This document shows positions 16,866-24,834 of a stretch of 64,000 bases of DNA, piece after piece. The notes below the pieces were generated by a model. It had not been told where the DNA came from. It saw nothing but the letters and a program-made list of their open reading frames with translations, and did no database searches. Numbering within the stretch: the first letter of the stretch is position 1; every line of letters starts with the position of its first letter. This stretch comes from Curvibacter microcysteis. GTDB lineage: Bacteria > Pseudomonadota > Gammaproteobacteria > Burkholderiales > Burkholderiaceae_C. Made by a program: the position numbers and the translations under genes. The DNA lies in NCBI RefSeq assembly GCF_028649435.1, contig NZ_JAQSIN010000011.1. One strand, written 5' to 3'.

Positions 16866-19079
16866 ATGAACTCCTCTTTTGCTCTGTCCATGACGGCCTT
16901 GGCCGTCGCCACCCTGGTGGGTTCGCCTGCCGCCCTGGCGCAAACAACGTCCCCCACCCCGACCTTGAAGTCGGTCGATGTCAGCGCCCGGCAAGACCCG
17001 CTGGCCCTGGATGAGCCCAGCAGCTCGGGCAGCCGACTGGGCCTGACGGCCCGTGAAATCCCGGCCACGGTCCAGGCCATCACGCAAGAGGAGATGCAGC
17101 AGCGCGGCCTGCGCACGGCCCGCGAGGCCTTTGCCGACATCCCGGGGGTGATTGCGGGCAATGTGCCGGGCAACCCGGCCACGCTGATGATGCGCGGCTT
17201 CTCGGGCAACGCCATCTCCATCCTGCAAGACGGGGTGCGCGTGTCCACCTCGACCATCGTGCAGCGCGACACCAACACCTGGCATTTCGATCGCATTGAA
17301 GTCATCAAGGGCCCGGCTTCTGTCTTGTATGGCGAAGGAGCGCTGGGTGGTGTGGTCAACAAGGTCAGCAAAAAGCCCGACTTCGATGGCCAGCACGGCG
17401 AGACCTTGCTCAGCGTGGGCAGCTTCGGCACCACGATGGCGGCCGCGGGCTTGAACCTGCCACTGTCGGACACGGCGGCCATCCGCCTCGATGCCAGCAG
17501 CCTGCAGTCCAACAGCCTGTATGACGTCAACAACAACGCCACCCAATCCCAAGGTCTGACGGGCAGCGTCCTGCTCAAGCCCCAGCGCGATCTGTCGGTG
17601 CTGGTGGCGCTGGACCACTACCGTGACCGCTACGCCGGCACCTACCAGGGCATTCCCTTGGTGTCCTCCGCCGTGGCCCGCCAGCCCAGCCACCTGGTCA
17701 GCACGACCAATGGTTTGGTGGTCGATGAGGCCCTGCGCCGGGTCAACTACAACCCGGCTGGCTCTTATTCGGGCGCCGAAGAGACGACCTTGCGCGGCAA
17801 GATCGACTGGACGCTCCAGCCAGGGTGGTCACTGGTCACGGACCTGACGGCCTACACCGCCAAGCGCGACTACGTGCTCAGCGATACCCAGACCTTTGCG
17901 GCGCCGACCAGTGCCTTCCCCTACGGCCGCTTTGTGCGCACCGTGCAGCGCTTCTACCACGACCACCAGTTCTGGAACGCGCGCACCGCCCTGTCCCATG
18001 AAGGCACGCTGCTGGGCCTGAAGAACCGCTTCACCGTCGGCGCTGAATACAACCAGACCCGCTTCGCCAGCCTGCGCCAGTCCTCGTCGAGCACCGCTGT
18101 GGCTGCGGTGGACCCCTACAACCCCGTGGTGGGCACCATCCCGACGGCGGCCAGCGCCTACAGCGCCGGCAACGTCAACTTTGATTCCAAGCAGCAGACC
18201 ACGTCCTTCTTTGCCGAGGACGCGCTGAACCTGGCGCCGAACTGGCTGGTGCTGGCGGGACTGCGCTACGACGACATCGACCTGCAGCGCACCGTCACCA
18301 ACTACAACGTGACGCCCAACAGCGTCCAAAACGCCAACCCGCGCTACAAGCCCGCTTCCTGGCGCCTGGGCAGCACCTATGACCTGAACCCTGACACCAC
18401 GCTGTATGCGCTCTACACCACGGCGGCCACGCCGGTGTCGTCCATGCTGGTTCAGTCCATCGTGAACACCGGCTTCAAACTGACCACGGGCCACTCGGTG
18501 GAGGGCGGGCTGAAGATGAACGCCCTGGACAAGCGACTGACCTTCACCGCCGCTGCTTTCTACATCCAGCAAAACGACATCCTCACGCGTGACCCGGCCA
18601 ATGCCTCGCTGACCGTGCAAGGCGGCAGCCAGTCCTCGCGCGGCCTGGAGTTCAGCCTCGGGGCCGCCGCCACCCGCCACCTGCTGCTGGGCGCCAACCT
18701 GGGCTGGGTGGATGCCAAGTACGACCAGCTGATCGAAGCGGGTGGTGCCGTGCGCACGGGCAACCGCCCCATCAATACCCCGACCACCACCGCCAGCGCC
18801 CACGCCAGTTACCAGGTGCCCAACACCGCGCTGACCTTGAGCGCCTTGGTGCGCCATGTTTCGGGCTTCTACACCGACACGGCCAACACCATCTTTGTGC
18901 GCGGCCACTCGACCCTGGACGCCGCGGTGTCCTGGCAACTGGCCAAGCAGTCCACGCTGACCTTGCGCGGCCGCAACCTGAGCAACGCCTTCTACGGCGA
19001 GTACTCCGGCTACCCCACGACCAACATCTACATCGGCGCGCCGCGCAGCTTCGAGCTGTCGCTGCGGTCGCAGTTCTGA
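16866..19079 (+). CDS. TonB-dependent metal/siderophore receptor
   Basis: The 737-residue protein is an outer-membrane TonB-dependent receptor. A signal peptide (FALSMTALAVATLVGSPAALAQ) precedes a plug domain with EIPATVQAITQEEMQQRG and IEVIKGPASVLYGEGALGG, and the rest is a beta barrel ending in the expected C-terminal Phe (LSLRSQF). The ATG at 16866 follows a hydrophilic frame that lacks a leader. No obvious TonB box could be fixed; residues just after the signal peptide are candidates. The neighbours DUF2946 and PepSY favour iron-siderophore or copper uptake. Confidence 0.88.
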   Translation: MNSSFALSMTALAVATLVGSPAALAQTTSPTPTLKSVDVSARQDPLALDEPSSSGSRLGLTAREIPATVQAITQEEMQQRGLRTAREAFADIPGVIAGNVPGNPATLMMRGFSGNAISILQDGVRVSTSTIVQRDTNTWHFDRIEVIKGPASVLYGEGALGGVVNKVSKKPDFDGQHGETLLSVGSFGTTMAAAGLNLPLSDTAAIRLDASSLQSNSLYDVNNNATQSQGLTGSVLLKPQRDLSVLVALDHYRDRYAGTYQGIPLVSSAVARQPSHLVSTTNGLVVDEALRRVNYNPAGSYSGAEETTLRGKIDWTLQPGWSLVTDLTAYTAKRDYVLSDTQTFAAPTSAFPYGRFVRTVQRFYHDHQFWNARTALSHEGTLLGLKNRFTVGAEYNQTRFASLRQSSSSTAVAAVDPYNPVVGTIPTAASAYSAGNVNFDSKQQTTSFFAEDALNLAPNWLVLAGLRYDDIDLQRTVTNYNVTPNSVQNANPRYKPASWRLGSTYDLNPDTTLYALYTTAATPVSSMLVQSIVNTGFKLTTGHSVEGGLKMNALDKRLTFTAAAFYIQQNDILTRDPANASLTVQGGSQSSRGLEFSLGAAATRHLLLGANLGWVDAKYDQLIEAGGAVRTGNRPINTPTTTASAHASYQVPNTALTLSALVRHVSGFYTDTANTIFVRGHSTLDAAVSWQLAKQSTLTLRGRNLSNAFYGEYSGYPTTNIYIGAPRSFELSLRSQF

Positions 19080-19083
19080 GCCC

Positions 19084-20235
19084 ATGGCGCGGGTTCGCAT
19101 CCTCGTTCGCCAAGGCCACCTCTGGTTGGGCCTGAGTGTGGGCGCCTTGTTGCTGGTCCTGGGGCTGACGGGGTCGGTTCTGGTGTTCTACCAGGAGATC
19201 GACCGCTGGCTCCACCCGGAGATCGCGCAGCCAGCGCTCGGGCCCGCCCCGGGCTGGGACTCGCCCGTCTGGTCGCAGGCCCTGCACACCTTGCAACGCC
19301 AGTGGCCTGAGCGGCAGGGCCTGTGGCGCTTTGAGGTCAGTGGCGAGCCCGGCCCCCTCGCCGTGCGCTACCAGGAGGCGCACAGCGGCCACCATGCCAA
19401 GCGGGTCATGGTGTGGCTCAGCGCCGACGGCCAGCAGGTGCTGCGTGCCGACACCTGGGGCGACTACCTCATGACCTGGATCTACGACCTCCACATGGCC
19501 TTGCAGATGGGCGATGAGGGCCGGCGCTGGGTGGGCTGGGCCGGCCTGGCCAGCAGTGTGTTGTTGCTCAGCGGGCTGGCCGCCTGGTGGCCTCAGGGCC
19601 GGTGGCGCCAGGCTTTTCAGTACAAGCGCGGCGCCCCGCCCATCCGCAGCTTGCGCGATCTGCACAAGCTCGCAGGGGTGTTCAGCCTGTTCTTCCTGTT
19701 GCTCTTGACCCTGACCGGTTGGATGCTGGCCTGGCCCAACGAGACCCGCAGTGTGTTGACCGCGGTCTGGGACCCCGTGGCCACGCTCAGCCCACCCTCG
19801 GTGAGCCCCAGCTCAGCCCCGGTGATCCCGCTTGAGCAGGCTTTGCAGCGGGCCCATGAGCGCATGCCCCAGAGCCGGCTGGCCTGGTTCGAAGTGCCTG
19901 GCGGCGCAGGCGGGCGCTACATGGTGCGGGTGCAGCAGCCGGGCGATCCAAGCGACCGGTTCCCGCACAGCTACGTGTTCATGGACCCGCACAGCGGCGA
20001 AGTGCTGGCGCAACAGGATCGGAACCAGTTCGGGACCTCCAACCGCATCCTGAACTGGCTGCACCCGCTGCACGACGGATCGGCAGGCGGCCTGGGGGGG
20101 CGTCTGCTGGTGTGTGGGTTGGGCTTCATTCCGGCGCTGCTGTGGCTGACCGGGCTGTGGCGCTGGCGGCTGGTGCGGCAGGCCAACGCCAGGGGCGCGG
20201 CCCGTCGACCGGACCAGCGCCCGCGTCCCCGCTAG
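19084..20235 (+). CDS. PepSY-associated membrane protein
   Basis: The 383-residue inner-membrane protein has four hydrophobic helices (about 14-38, 148-167, 192-217 and 340-362) and two periplasmic loops with PepSY-like sequence, the second containing SYVFMDPHSGEVLAQ. Proteins of this type sit next to TonB receptors and are thought to reduce ferric-siderophore complexes in the periplasm. Histidines in LHMALQMG and in NRILNWLHPLHDG could bind haem. It begins 4 bp after the receptor stop, so the two form an operon closed by the terminator at 20322-20345. Confidence 0.82.
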   Translation: MARVRILVRQGHLWLGLSVGALLLVLGLTGSVLVFYQEIDRWLHPEIAQPALGPAPGWDSPVWSQALHTLQRQWPERQGLWRFEVSGEPGPLAVRYQEAHSGHHAKRVMVWLSADGQQVLRADTWGDYLMTWIYDLHMALQMGDEGRRWVGWAGLASSVLLLSGLAAWWPQGRWRQAFQYKRGAPPIRSLRDLHKLAGVFSLFFLLLLTLTGWMLAWPNETRSVLTAVWDPVATLSPPSVSPSSAPVIPLEQALQRAHERMPQSRLAWFEVPGGAGGRYMVRVQQPGDPSDRFPHSYVFMDPHSGEVLAQQDRNQFGTSNRILNWLHPLHDGSAGGLGGRLLVCGLGFIPALLWLTGLWRWRLVRQANARGAARRPDQRPRPR

Positions 20236-20321
20236 GGCCAGGGAACGCTTTGTTTTGCACCTGCCTCACTGCATGCCCCAGTCACCTCATTTTTCAGTTT
20301 CTCCAAGGTGCCAGTGCATGA

Positions 20322-20345
20322 GCCCCACAGTGGGGCAGGTTTTTT
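20322..20345 (+). terminator. Rho-independent terminator after PepSY gene
   Basis: GCCCCA (20322-20327) pairs with TGGGGC (20331-20336) around a 3-base loop, followed by AGG and six T (20340-20345). It ends the receptor/PepSY transcript and lies 30 bp past the end of the convergent mop gene. Confidence 0.8.
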
Positions 20346-20374
20346 CTCTGTCGCAGGGCAGGCGCGCGGGATGC

Positions 20375-20590
20375 TCAGAGCTTGGCGATCGAGACTTCGG
20401 TGGACTTCACCAGGGCCACCACGTCCGAGCCCACGACGAGGCCCAGGTCGTCCACCGAGCGGGTGGTGATGACGGAGGTGACGATGCCCCAGGGGGTTTC
20501 GACGTCGATTTCAGAGACCACGTCGCCGCGGATGATTTCGCGCACTTTGCCCTTGAATTGGTTGCGGACGTTGATGGCTTGGATGGACAT
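20375..20590 (-). CDS. Molybdate-binding Mop/TOBE domain protein (molbindin)
   Basis: The 71-residue protein is a single Mop domain. It starts MSIQAINVRNQFKGKVREI and contains VVSEIDVET and TTRSVDDLGL, the typical molbindin pattern. Such proteins assemble as hexamers that bind and store molybdate or tungstate in the cytoplasm. The ATG at 20590 has an AGGAAG ribosome site; a longer frame adds 31 unrelated residues. No mod transport or Mo-cofactor gene lies nearby, so it is an isolated gene here. Confidence 0.85.
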   Translation of the reverse strand: MSIQAINVRNQFKGKVREIIRGDVVSEIDVETPWGIVTSVITTRSVDDLGLVVGSDVVALVKSTEVSIAKL

Positions 20591-20706
20591 GGTTTGGGCT
20601 TCCTTGAAGTGGCCGATGACAGGTGATGGAGAACAGGATTCCGGCAGGCCACAGGTGCTTACCGGGTGTGTTGCCATTGTCAAAAGCGGCCGACCTGCCG
20701 TGAACG

Positions 20707-20728
20707 AATAAGAAGTTGTCTTCTTATT
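20707..20728. promoter_or_regulatory. A/T-rich palindrome upstream of mop gene
   Basis: AATAAGAAG (20707-20715) and CTTCTTATT (20720-20728) form a perfect 9-bp inverted repeat with a 4-base spacer, about 117 bp upstream of the mop start and 104 bp past the end of the triple-CheW gene. No T run follows on either strand, so it is not a normal terminator. It does not resemble the known ModE site. An operator for the mop promoter is the simplest reading. Confidence 0.4.
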
Positions 20729-20831
20729 TGAAAACCGAGGAAGTCAAGCGGGGGCCAGCCCCCGGCGCGGGCAGGGCGTTTCATCGACTGAACACCAGGC
20801 CTGAAGCCGCGAGGTCAACGGCCGCGACAGT

Positions 20832-22298
20832 TCAGACCGCTTCTTGGCGCAGGTCGATGCGCCGCGCGCTGCGTTGCTCGGGCGGCGCGCCCAGGGTCAG
20901 AAACTCGACCGGCTGGTCCTGGCCCAGGTTCAGCTGGCTCAGCGGTGCCCGACCGGTGGGCACGATGGAGCGCACCTCTTCGATCAAGAAGCCCTGGCAG
21001 CGCTGCGCTTGCTGTACCACCAGCACATGGCTGGGCGCCCGCGCGGCGCGGTGACGCGGGCGCAAGCGACCGGGCAGGTCGATCAGGTCCAACCACTGGC
21101 CGCGCCAGGCAAAGGGCGCTGGCGTTTGGCCTGGCGCCGGCACTTGTTCGGGGCGCAGGGCGAGGATCTCTTGCACCCCCGACACAGGCGTGCACAGCAG
21201 TGCGCCGGCCTCGAACACCAAGTACGGCTGTTCGTTGGTGCGTGAGCTGGCGTGCTGCCCCGAGGCCCCGGCGGGGGCACGCTCGCTGGCCTGCACGGGC
21301 AGCCGGCTGATTTGGGATTCGGGGTGGACCGCGATCAGGGCGGCTACGTCGATCAGAAAGATCGGATCGCCGTTTGCATCCTGCGCCAGGCCCTGCACGT
21401 AGCCCAGTTCAGCCAGCGCTTGCGGGGCGGCGTGGCGGTCCGCCGGGCGCAGGCTCACCATGTCGCGCAGTTCGTGCAGCAGCACGCCCACGGCCAGCTC
21501 GCCATGGCACAGCACCAGCAGCCAGGGCGGGCTGTCGCGCGGCCCCTCGGGCGGCCAGGCGGTGCCCAGGTCCAGCACCGGCAGGTGGCGGCCGCGCCAC
21601 TGGGCAATGCCGGTGTGGGGGCTGTGCCCAAAAGGCTGCAACACGGGGCGTGGCCGCAACTCGCCCAGCGTCACCGCCGGGAAGCCCAGCAGGCGCTGGC
21701 CCAGGCGCAGCACGGCGTAGCGTTGGGGGCGGGCGGCGGGCGCGGCATCCCCGGAGTTCGGATCCGCCGCGCTGGCGTGCCCTTGGGCCGGCGCCTCGGC
21801 TTGGTGCCAGACCTGGGCCAAGTCCATGAGCCGTGACACCTCCAGCAGTTGGGCCCCTTGCGGCAGGCCCTCGATTTGCACCAGGGCGTCAAACACCTCC
21901 TCGGGCGCGGGCGTGTGGCGCAGCCGCTGCACGGCGGCGGTGGGCACGCGACGCACGCCTTGCACCCCTTGCACCAGCAGCCCCACTTGGCGGTCCCCGC
22001 ATTGCAGCACCAGGATGCGTTCGGCGCCGGCCTGGCTGGCGGGGGCCGGCGGGATGTCCACCCAGCGGGCCAGGTCGACCACGGGCAGGCTGTGGCCCGC
22101 CAAGTTCATCACGCCCAACAAAGCGTGGTCGCGCCGGGGCAGGGGCTGCCAGGTCGCGGGCCGGGGCAAGGCCTGGCGCACCTGATCGATGGGGATGGCC
22201 ACGCACAGCTCACCCAGTTGGACCAGGGCCAGCTCCCGCCAGGTGTGGGCCGGGGACGGGGCGGCGGCGCGCGAGGAGCGCTCCAACGGGGTGTTCAT
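20832..22298 (-). CDS. cheW: Chemotaxis scaffold protein with three CheW domains
   Basis: The 488-residue protein has three CheW-like domains, about residues 25-155, 190-325 and 350-480. Domain 1 shows ALVQLGELCVAIPIDQVRQ and LLGVMNLAGHSLPVVDLARW. Domains 2 and 3 repeat the pattern with more drift. CheW couples receptors to CheA, and a three-domain version could bridge several partners. No kinase or methylation gene adjoins it, only the PAS receptor upstream. The ATG at 22298 follows a GAGG motif; a TTG overlapping the receptor stop at 22310 is an alternative start. Confidence 0.85.
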   Translation of the reverse strand: MNTPLERSSRAAAPSPAHTWRELALVQLGELCVAIPIDQVRQALPRPATWQPLPRRDHALLGVMNLAGHSLPVVDLARWVDIPPAPASQAGAERILVLQCGDRQVGLLVQGVQGVRRVPTAAVQRLRHTPAPEEVFDALVQIEGLPQGAQLLEVSRLMDLAQVWHQAEAPAQGHASAADPNSGDAAPAARPQRYAVLRLGQRLLGFPAVTLGELRPRPVLQPFGHSPHTGIAQWRGRHLPVLDLGTAWPPEGPRDSPPWLLVLCHGELAVGVLLHELRDMVSLRPADRHAAPQALAELGYVQGLAQDANGDPIFLIDVAALIAVHPESQISRLPVQASERAPAGASGQHASSRTNEQPYLVFEAGALLCTPVSGVQEILALRPEQVPAPGQTPAPFAWRGQWLDLIDLPGRLRPRHRAARAPSHVLVVQQAQRCQGFLIEEVRSIVPTGRAPLSQLNLGQDQPVEFLTLGAPPEQRSARRIDLRQEAV

Positions 22299-22306
22299 GG
22301 CCTGCC

Positions 22307-24388
22307 TCAAGAGCCTTCCGTGGCCGCGATCAAGTCCTTGAGCAAGGCGCTGACCTGGTGGGTGGCTTCGGCCTGGTCCGACGTGACGTTGGAGATCGAG
22401 GCGATGGAGGCGCTGGTGTTGCGCACCGAGTCGACGATCAGCGTGAAGGCCTGTTCCACCTCGCCGGACAGGCGGCTGCCTTCGTTGACGCGGCTGACGG
22501 TTTCGTTGATGAGCTTGGCGATCTCGCGGGCGGCCAGGGCCGACTTCTCAGCCAGCTTGCGCACCTCGTCGGCCACCACCGAGAAGCCGACACCGTGCTC
22601 GCCTGCGCGGGCCGCCTCGATGGCAGCGTTGAAGGCCAGCAAGTGGGTCTGGCTGGCAATGTCACCAATGGTCTCGATGATTTCGTGCACGGAGGACGAG
22701 GCGCTTTGGATCGCCGTGATGGCCTCGCGCGAGCGGCCCAGCAGCAGGTTGCCTTGCGCGGCCTCGGTCTGGGTTTGCTGGGCCAGGTCGGTGGACTGGC
22801 GCGTGCTTTGGGCAATGCCCTGGATGGAGGTGCTCAGTGCTTGCAACACCTCGGACATGGACTGCACCTTGGCTACGATGGTGCGTTCGCGCGCCACCTG
22901 CTCGCTGACATCGATGGCGTACTTGACCACCTTGTAGGGCTGGCCGGCCGTGTCCAGGATGGGGTTGTAAGTGGCCTGGATCCAGACCTCGGCACCGTGC
23001 TTGCCCACGCGGCGATAACGCGCCGATTTGAACTTGCCCTCACCCAGGTCAGCCCAGAAGTTGCGGTACTCGGGCGAGACGATCAAGTCGGGCGTGCAGA
23101 ACAGGCTGTGGTGCTGGCCGATCACCTCCTGCGCCGTGTAGCCCATGGTGCGCAGGAAGTTGGGGTTGGCCGCCAGCACCGTGCCTTGCAGGTCAAATTC
23201 GATCACCGCTTGGGAGCGGCCAATGGCGTCGAGCTTGCCCGCCACCTCGTTGTTTTTGAGCTTCTCGGCGCTGATGTCCGTGGCCAGCTTGACCACTTTG
23301 ATGGGCCGACCTTCGGGGTCCAGCACCGGGTTGTAGCTGGCCTGCAGCCAGACACTGCGGCCGCCCTTGGCGCGGCGCTTGAATTCGCCGGCCTGGTACT
23401 GGCCGTCGGCCAGCTGCTTCCAGAAGTTTTGGTACTCGATGGAAGCCGCCAGTTCGGGCTCGCACAGCAGGCTGTGCGTCTGGCCCAGCAGCTCGGCCTC
23501 GGTGTAACCCATCACCTGCAAGAACTTGGGGTTGGCGTGCAGGATGCGGCCTTGCAGGTCGAACTCCACCACCGCTTGCACGCGGTTGATGGCTTCGATT
23601 TTGCTTTGGTAGTCGGCATTGCGTTGCTTGGTGGCGGTGATGTCGGTGGCGTACTTGATCACCTTCAGCGGCTTGCCCTCCACATCCAAAATGGGGTTGT
23701 ACGAGGCTTGCAGCCAAACCTCGCGGCTGCCCTTGGCAAAGCGCTTGTACTCACCCGACTCGCTGGCGCCTTGGCCCAGCTTCTCCCAGAAGGCCTGGTA
23801 GGCCGGGGTGTTGACCTCATCGTTGTCGACAAACATGCGGTGGTGCTTGCCCAGGATCTCTGGCAGTTCATAGCCAAAGGCGTCCAGGAACAGGCGGTTG
23901 GCATTGATCACATGGCCACGCAGGTCGAACTCGATGACGGCCTGCACGCGGTTGATGGCTTGGATCTTGCCCTCGTAGTCCGCGCTTTTGAGTTTGACCT
24001 GGGTGATGTTGGCCCCCAGCAGGACCACCCGACTGATCTGCCCCGCCTCGTTGGTGATGGGGTTGAAAGACATCAGCAACCAGAGCACCGAGCCGTCCTG
24101 GGTCATGAACTTGAGTTCATGGGCTTCGGATTGCCCCGCCAAAACGCGGCGCCACAGGGCATCGAAGTCAAAGGCCGCCCGGAATTCGGGGTCCAACCAA
24201 TGGCTGTGGTGCTGGCCCAGCATGGCGGCGTGACTGAACCCCAGCCACTTGCTGAAGAGCGCATTGCATCCGGTCAGTTCGCCGTCCAGGTTCAGCTCGA
24301 CCATCACCTGGCGGCGGTTCAAGGCTTCCCAGACACCTGGGTCTAGCGGCAGTGGGTGATGGGGGTCAAGGTGCAAGGCGGACGTCAT
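22307..24388 (-). CDS. Soluble chemoreceptor with four PAS domains (BdlA-like)
   Basis: The 693-residue protein has no membrane segment. Four PAS domains occupy residues about 25-135, 140-256, 262-378 and 384-498. Domains 2-4 are close repeats: their start motifs (INRVQAVIEFDL type) lie at 141, 263 and 385, an exact 122-residue spacing. A short MCP signalling domain follows, with the tip ASQTHLLAFNAAIEAARAGE near 578-597. This layout is like BdlA, the PAS receptor that controls biofilm dispersal in Pseudomonas, but with twice as many PAS domains. The linkers suggest redox or small-ligand sensing; no ligand can be named. It is followed by the triple-CheW gene in one operon. Confidence 0.88.
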   Translation of the reverse strand: MTSALHLDPHHPLPLDPGVWEALNRRQVMVELNLDGELTGCNALFSKWLGFSHAAMLGQHHSHWLDPEFRAAFDFDALWRRVLAGQSEAHELKFMTQDGSVLWLLMSFNPITNEAGQISRVVLLGANITQVKLKSADYEGKIQAINRVQAVIEFDLRGHVINANRLFLDAFGYELPEILGKHHRMFVDNDEVNTPAYQAFWEKLGQGASESGEYKRFAKGSREVWLQASYNPILDVEGKPLKVIKYATDITATKQRNADYQSKIEAINRVQAVVEFDLQGRILHANPKFLQVMGYTEAELLGQTHSLLCEPELAASIEYQNFWKQLADGQYQAGEFKRRAKGGRSVWLQASYNPVLDPEGRPIKVVKLATDISAEKLKNNEVAGKLDAIGRSQAVIEFDLQGTVLAANPNFLRTMGYTAQEVIGQHHSLFCTPDLIVSPEYRNFWADLGEGKFKSARYRRVGKHGAEVWIQATYNPILDTAGQPYKVVKYAIDVSEQVARERTIVAKVQSMSEVLQALSTSIQGIAQSTRQSTDLAQQTQTEAAQGNLLLGRSREAITAIQSASSSVHEIIETIGDIASQTHLLAFNAAIEAARAGEHGVGFSVVADEVRKLAEKSALAAREIAKLINETVSRVNEGSRLSGEVEQAFTLIVDSVRNTSASIASISNVTSDQAEATHQVSALLKDLIAATEGS

Positions 24389-24834
24389 GGGGTCTCCGGG
24401 TGGGCGACGGGCGCGAACCCAGGCCGAGCCTGGGGTGCAGGCTCGCTGGCTGGGTTCGTGACTCAGATGGAAATCAAATTTATCTTATTGAAATCAGATA
24501 ATTGGCAATTTAAAACGATATCAATGCGCATTGCAAGAATTTTTTGCCATTTTCAGATCCTGCTTTGCATTGTCTTGTCTGGGCCGCGAGCGCGTTGGCC
24601 TGGGGTCTTTTTCGATGCTGGGTGTGAAGCCTCGCACGAAACACAAATAGTCACAAATACCGGCACAATGAGCCGTCGACCCCGACTGGGAGGGCGCCGG
24701 TAGAGCGCGCGGTCTGGGGGGATGCAACGAGGCTTCGTGGCGTCACGCAACTGGGGTGGTGCGGGTTCACCGGCACGCCCCTCCGCGCGCCGGGGCCTGG
24801 TGCGACAGGCCCAGCCCCTTGGATCGGGAAGTCC
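24389..24834. other. Divergent regulatory region, PAS receptor / PAS-GGDEF-EAL
   Basis: These 446 bases divide two divergent signalling genes. The centre (about 24465-24560) is very rich in A and T compared with the window and includes the perfect palindrome AATGCGCATT at about 24523-24532. It should hold the promoters of both genes. No small gene or RNA stands out. Confidence 0.5.
24479..24508 (-). promoter_or_regulatory. Possible sigma-70 promoter for the PAS receptor operon
   Basis: On the minus strand TTGCCA (24508-24503) is separated by 18 bases from GATAAA (24484-24479), within the A/T-rich part of the divergent region and 90 bases before the receptor start. The -10 element is a weak match. 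I did not find a better pair or a clear flagellar sigma-28 site. Confidence 0.3.

Noticed and set aside
21833..24346. Open frame of 837 codons on the plus strand
   Set aside because: It is antisense to the triple-CheW and four-PAS receptor genes. The Gly/His/Arg-rich product is typical of a mirror frame.
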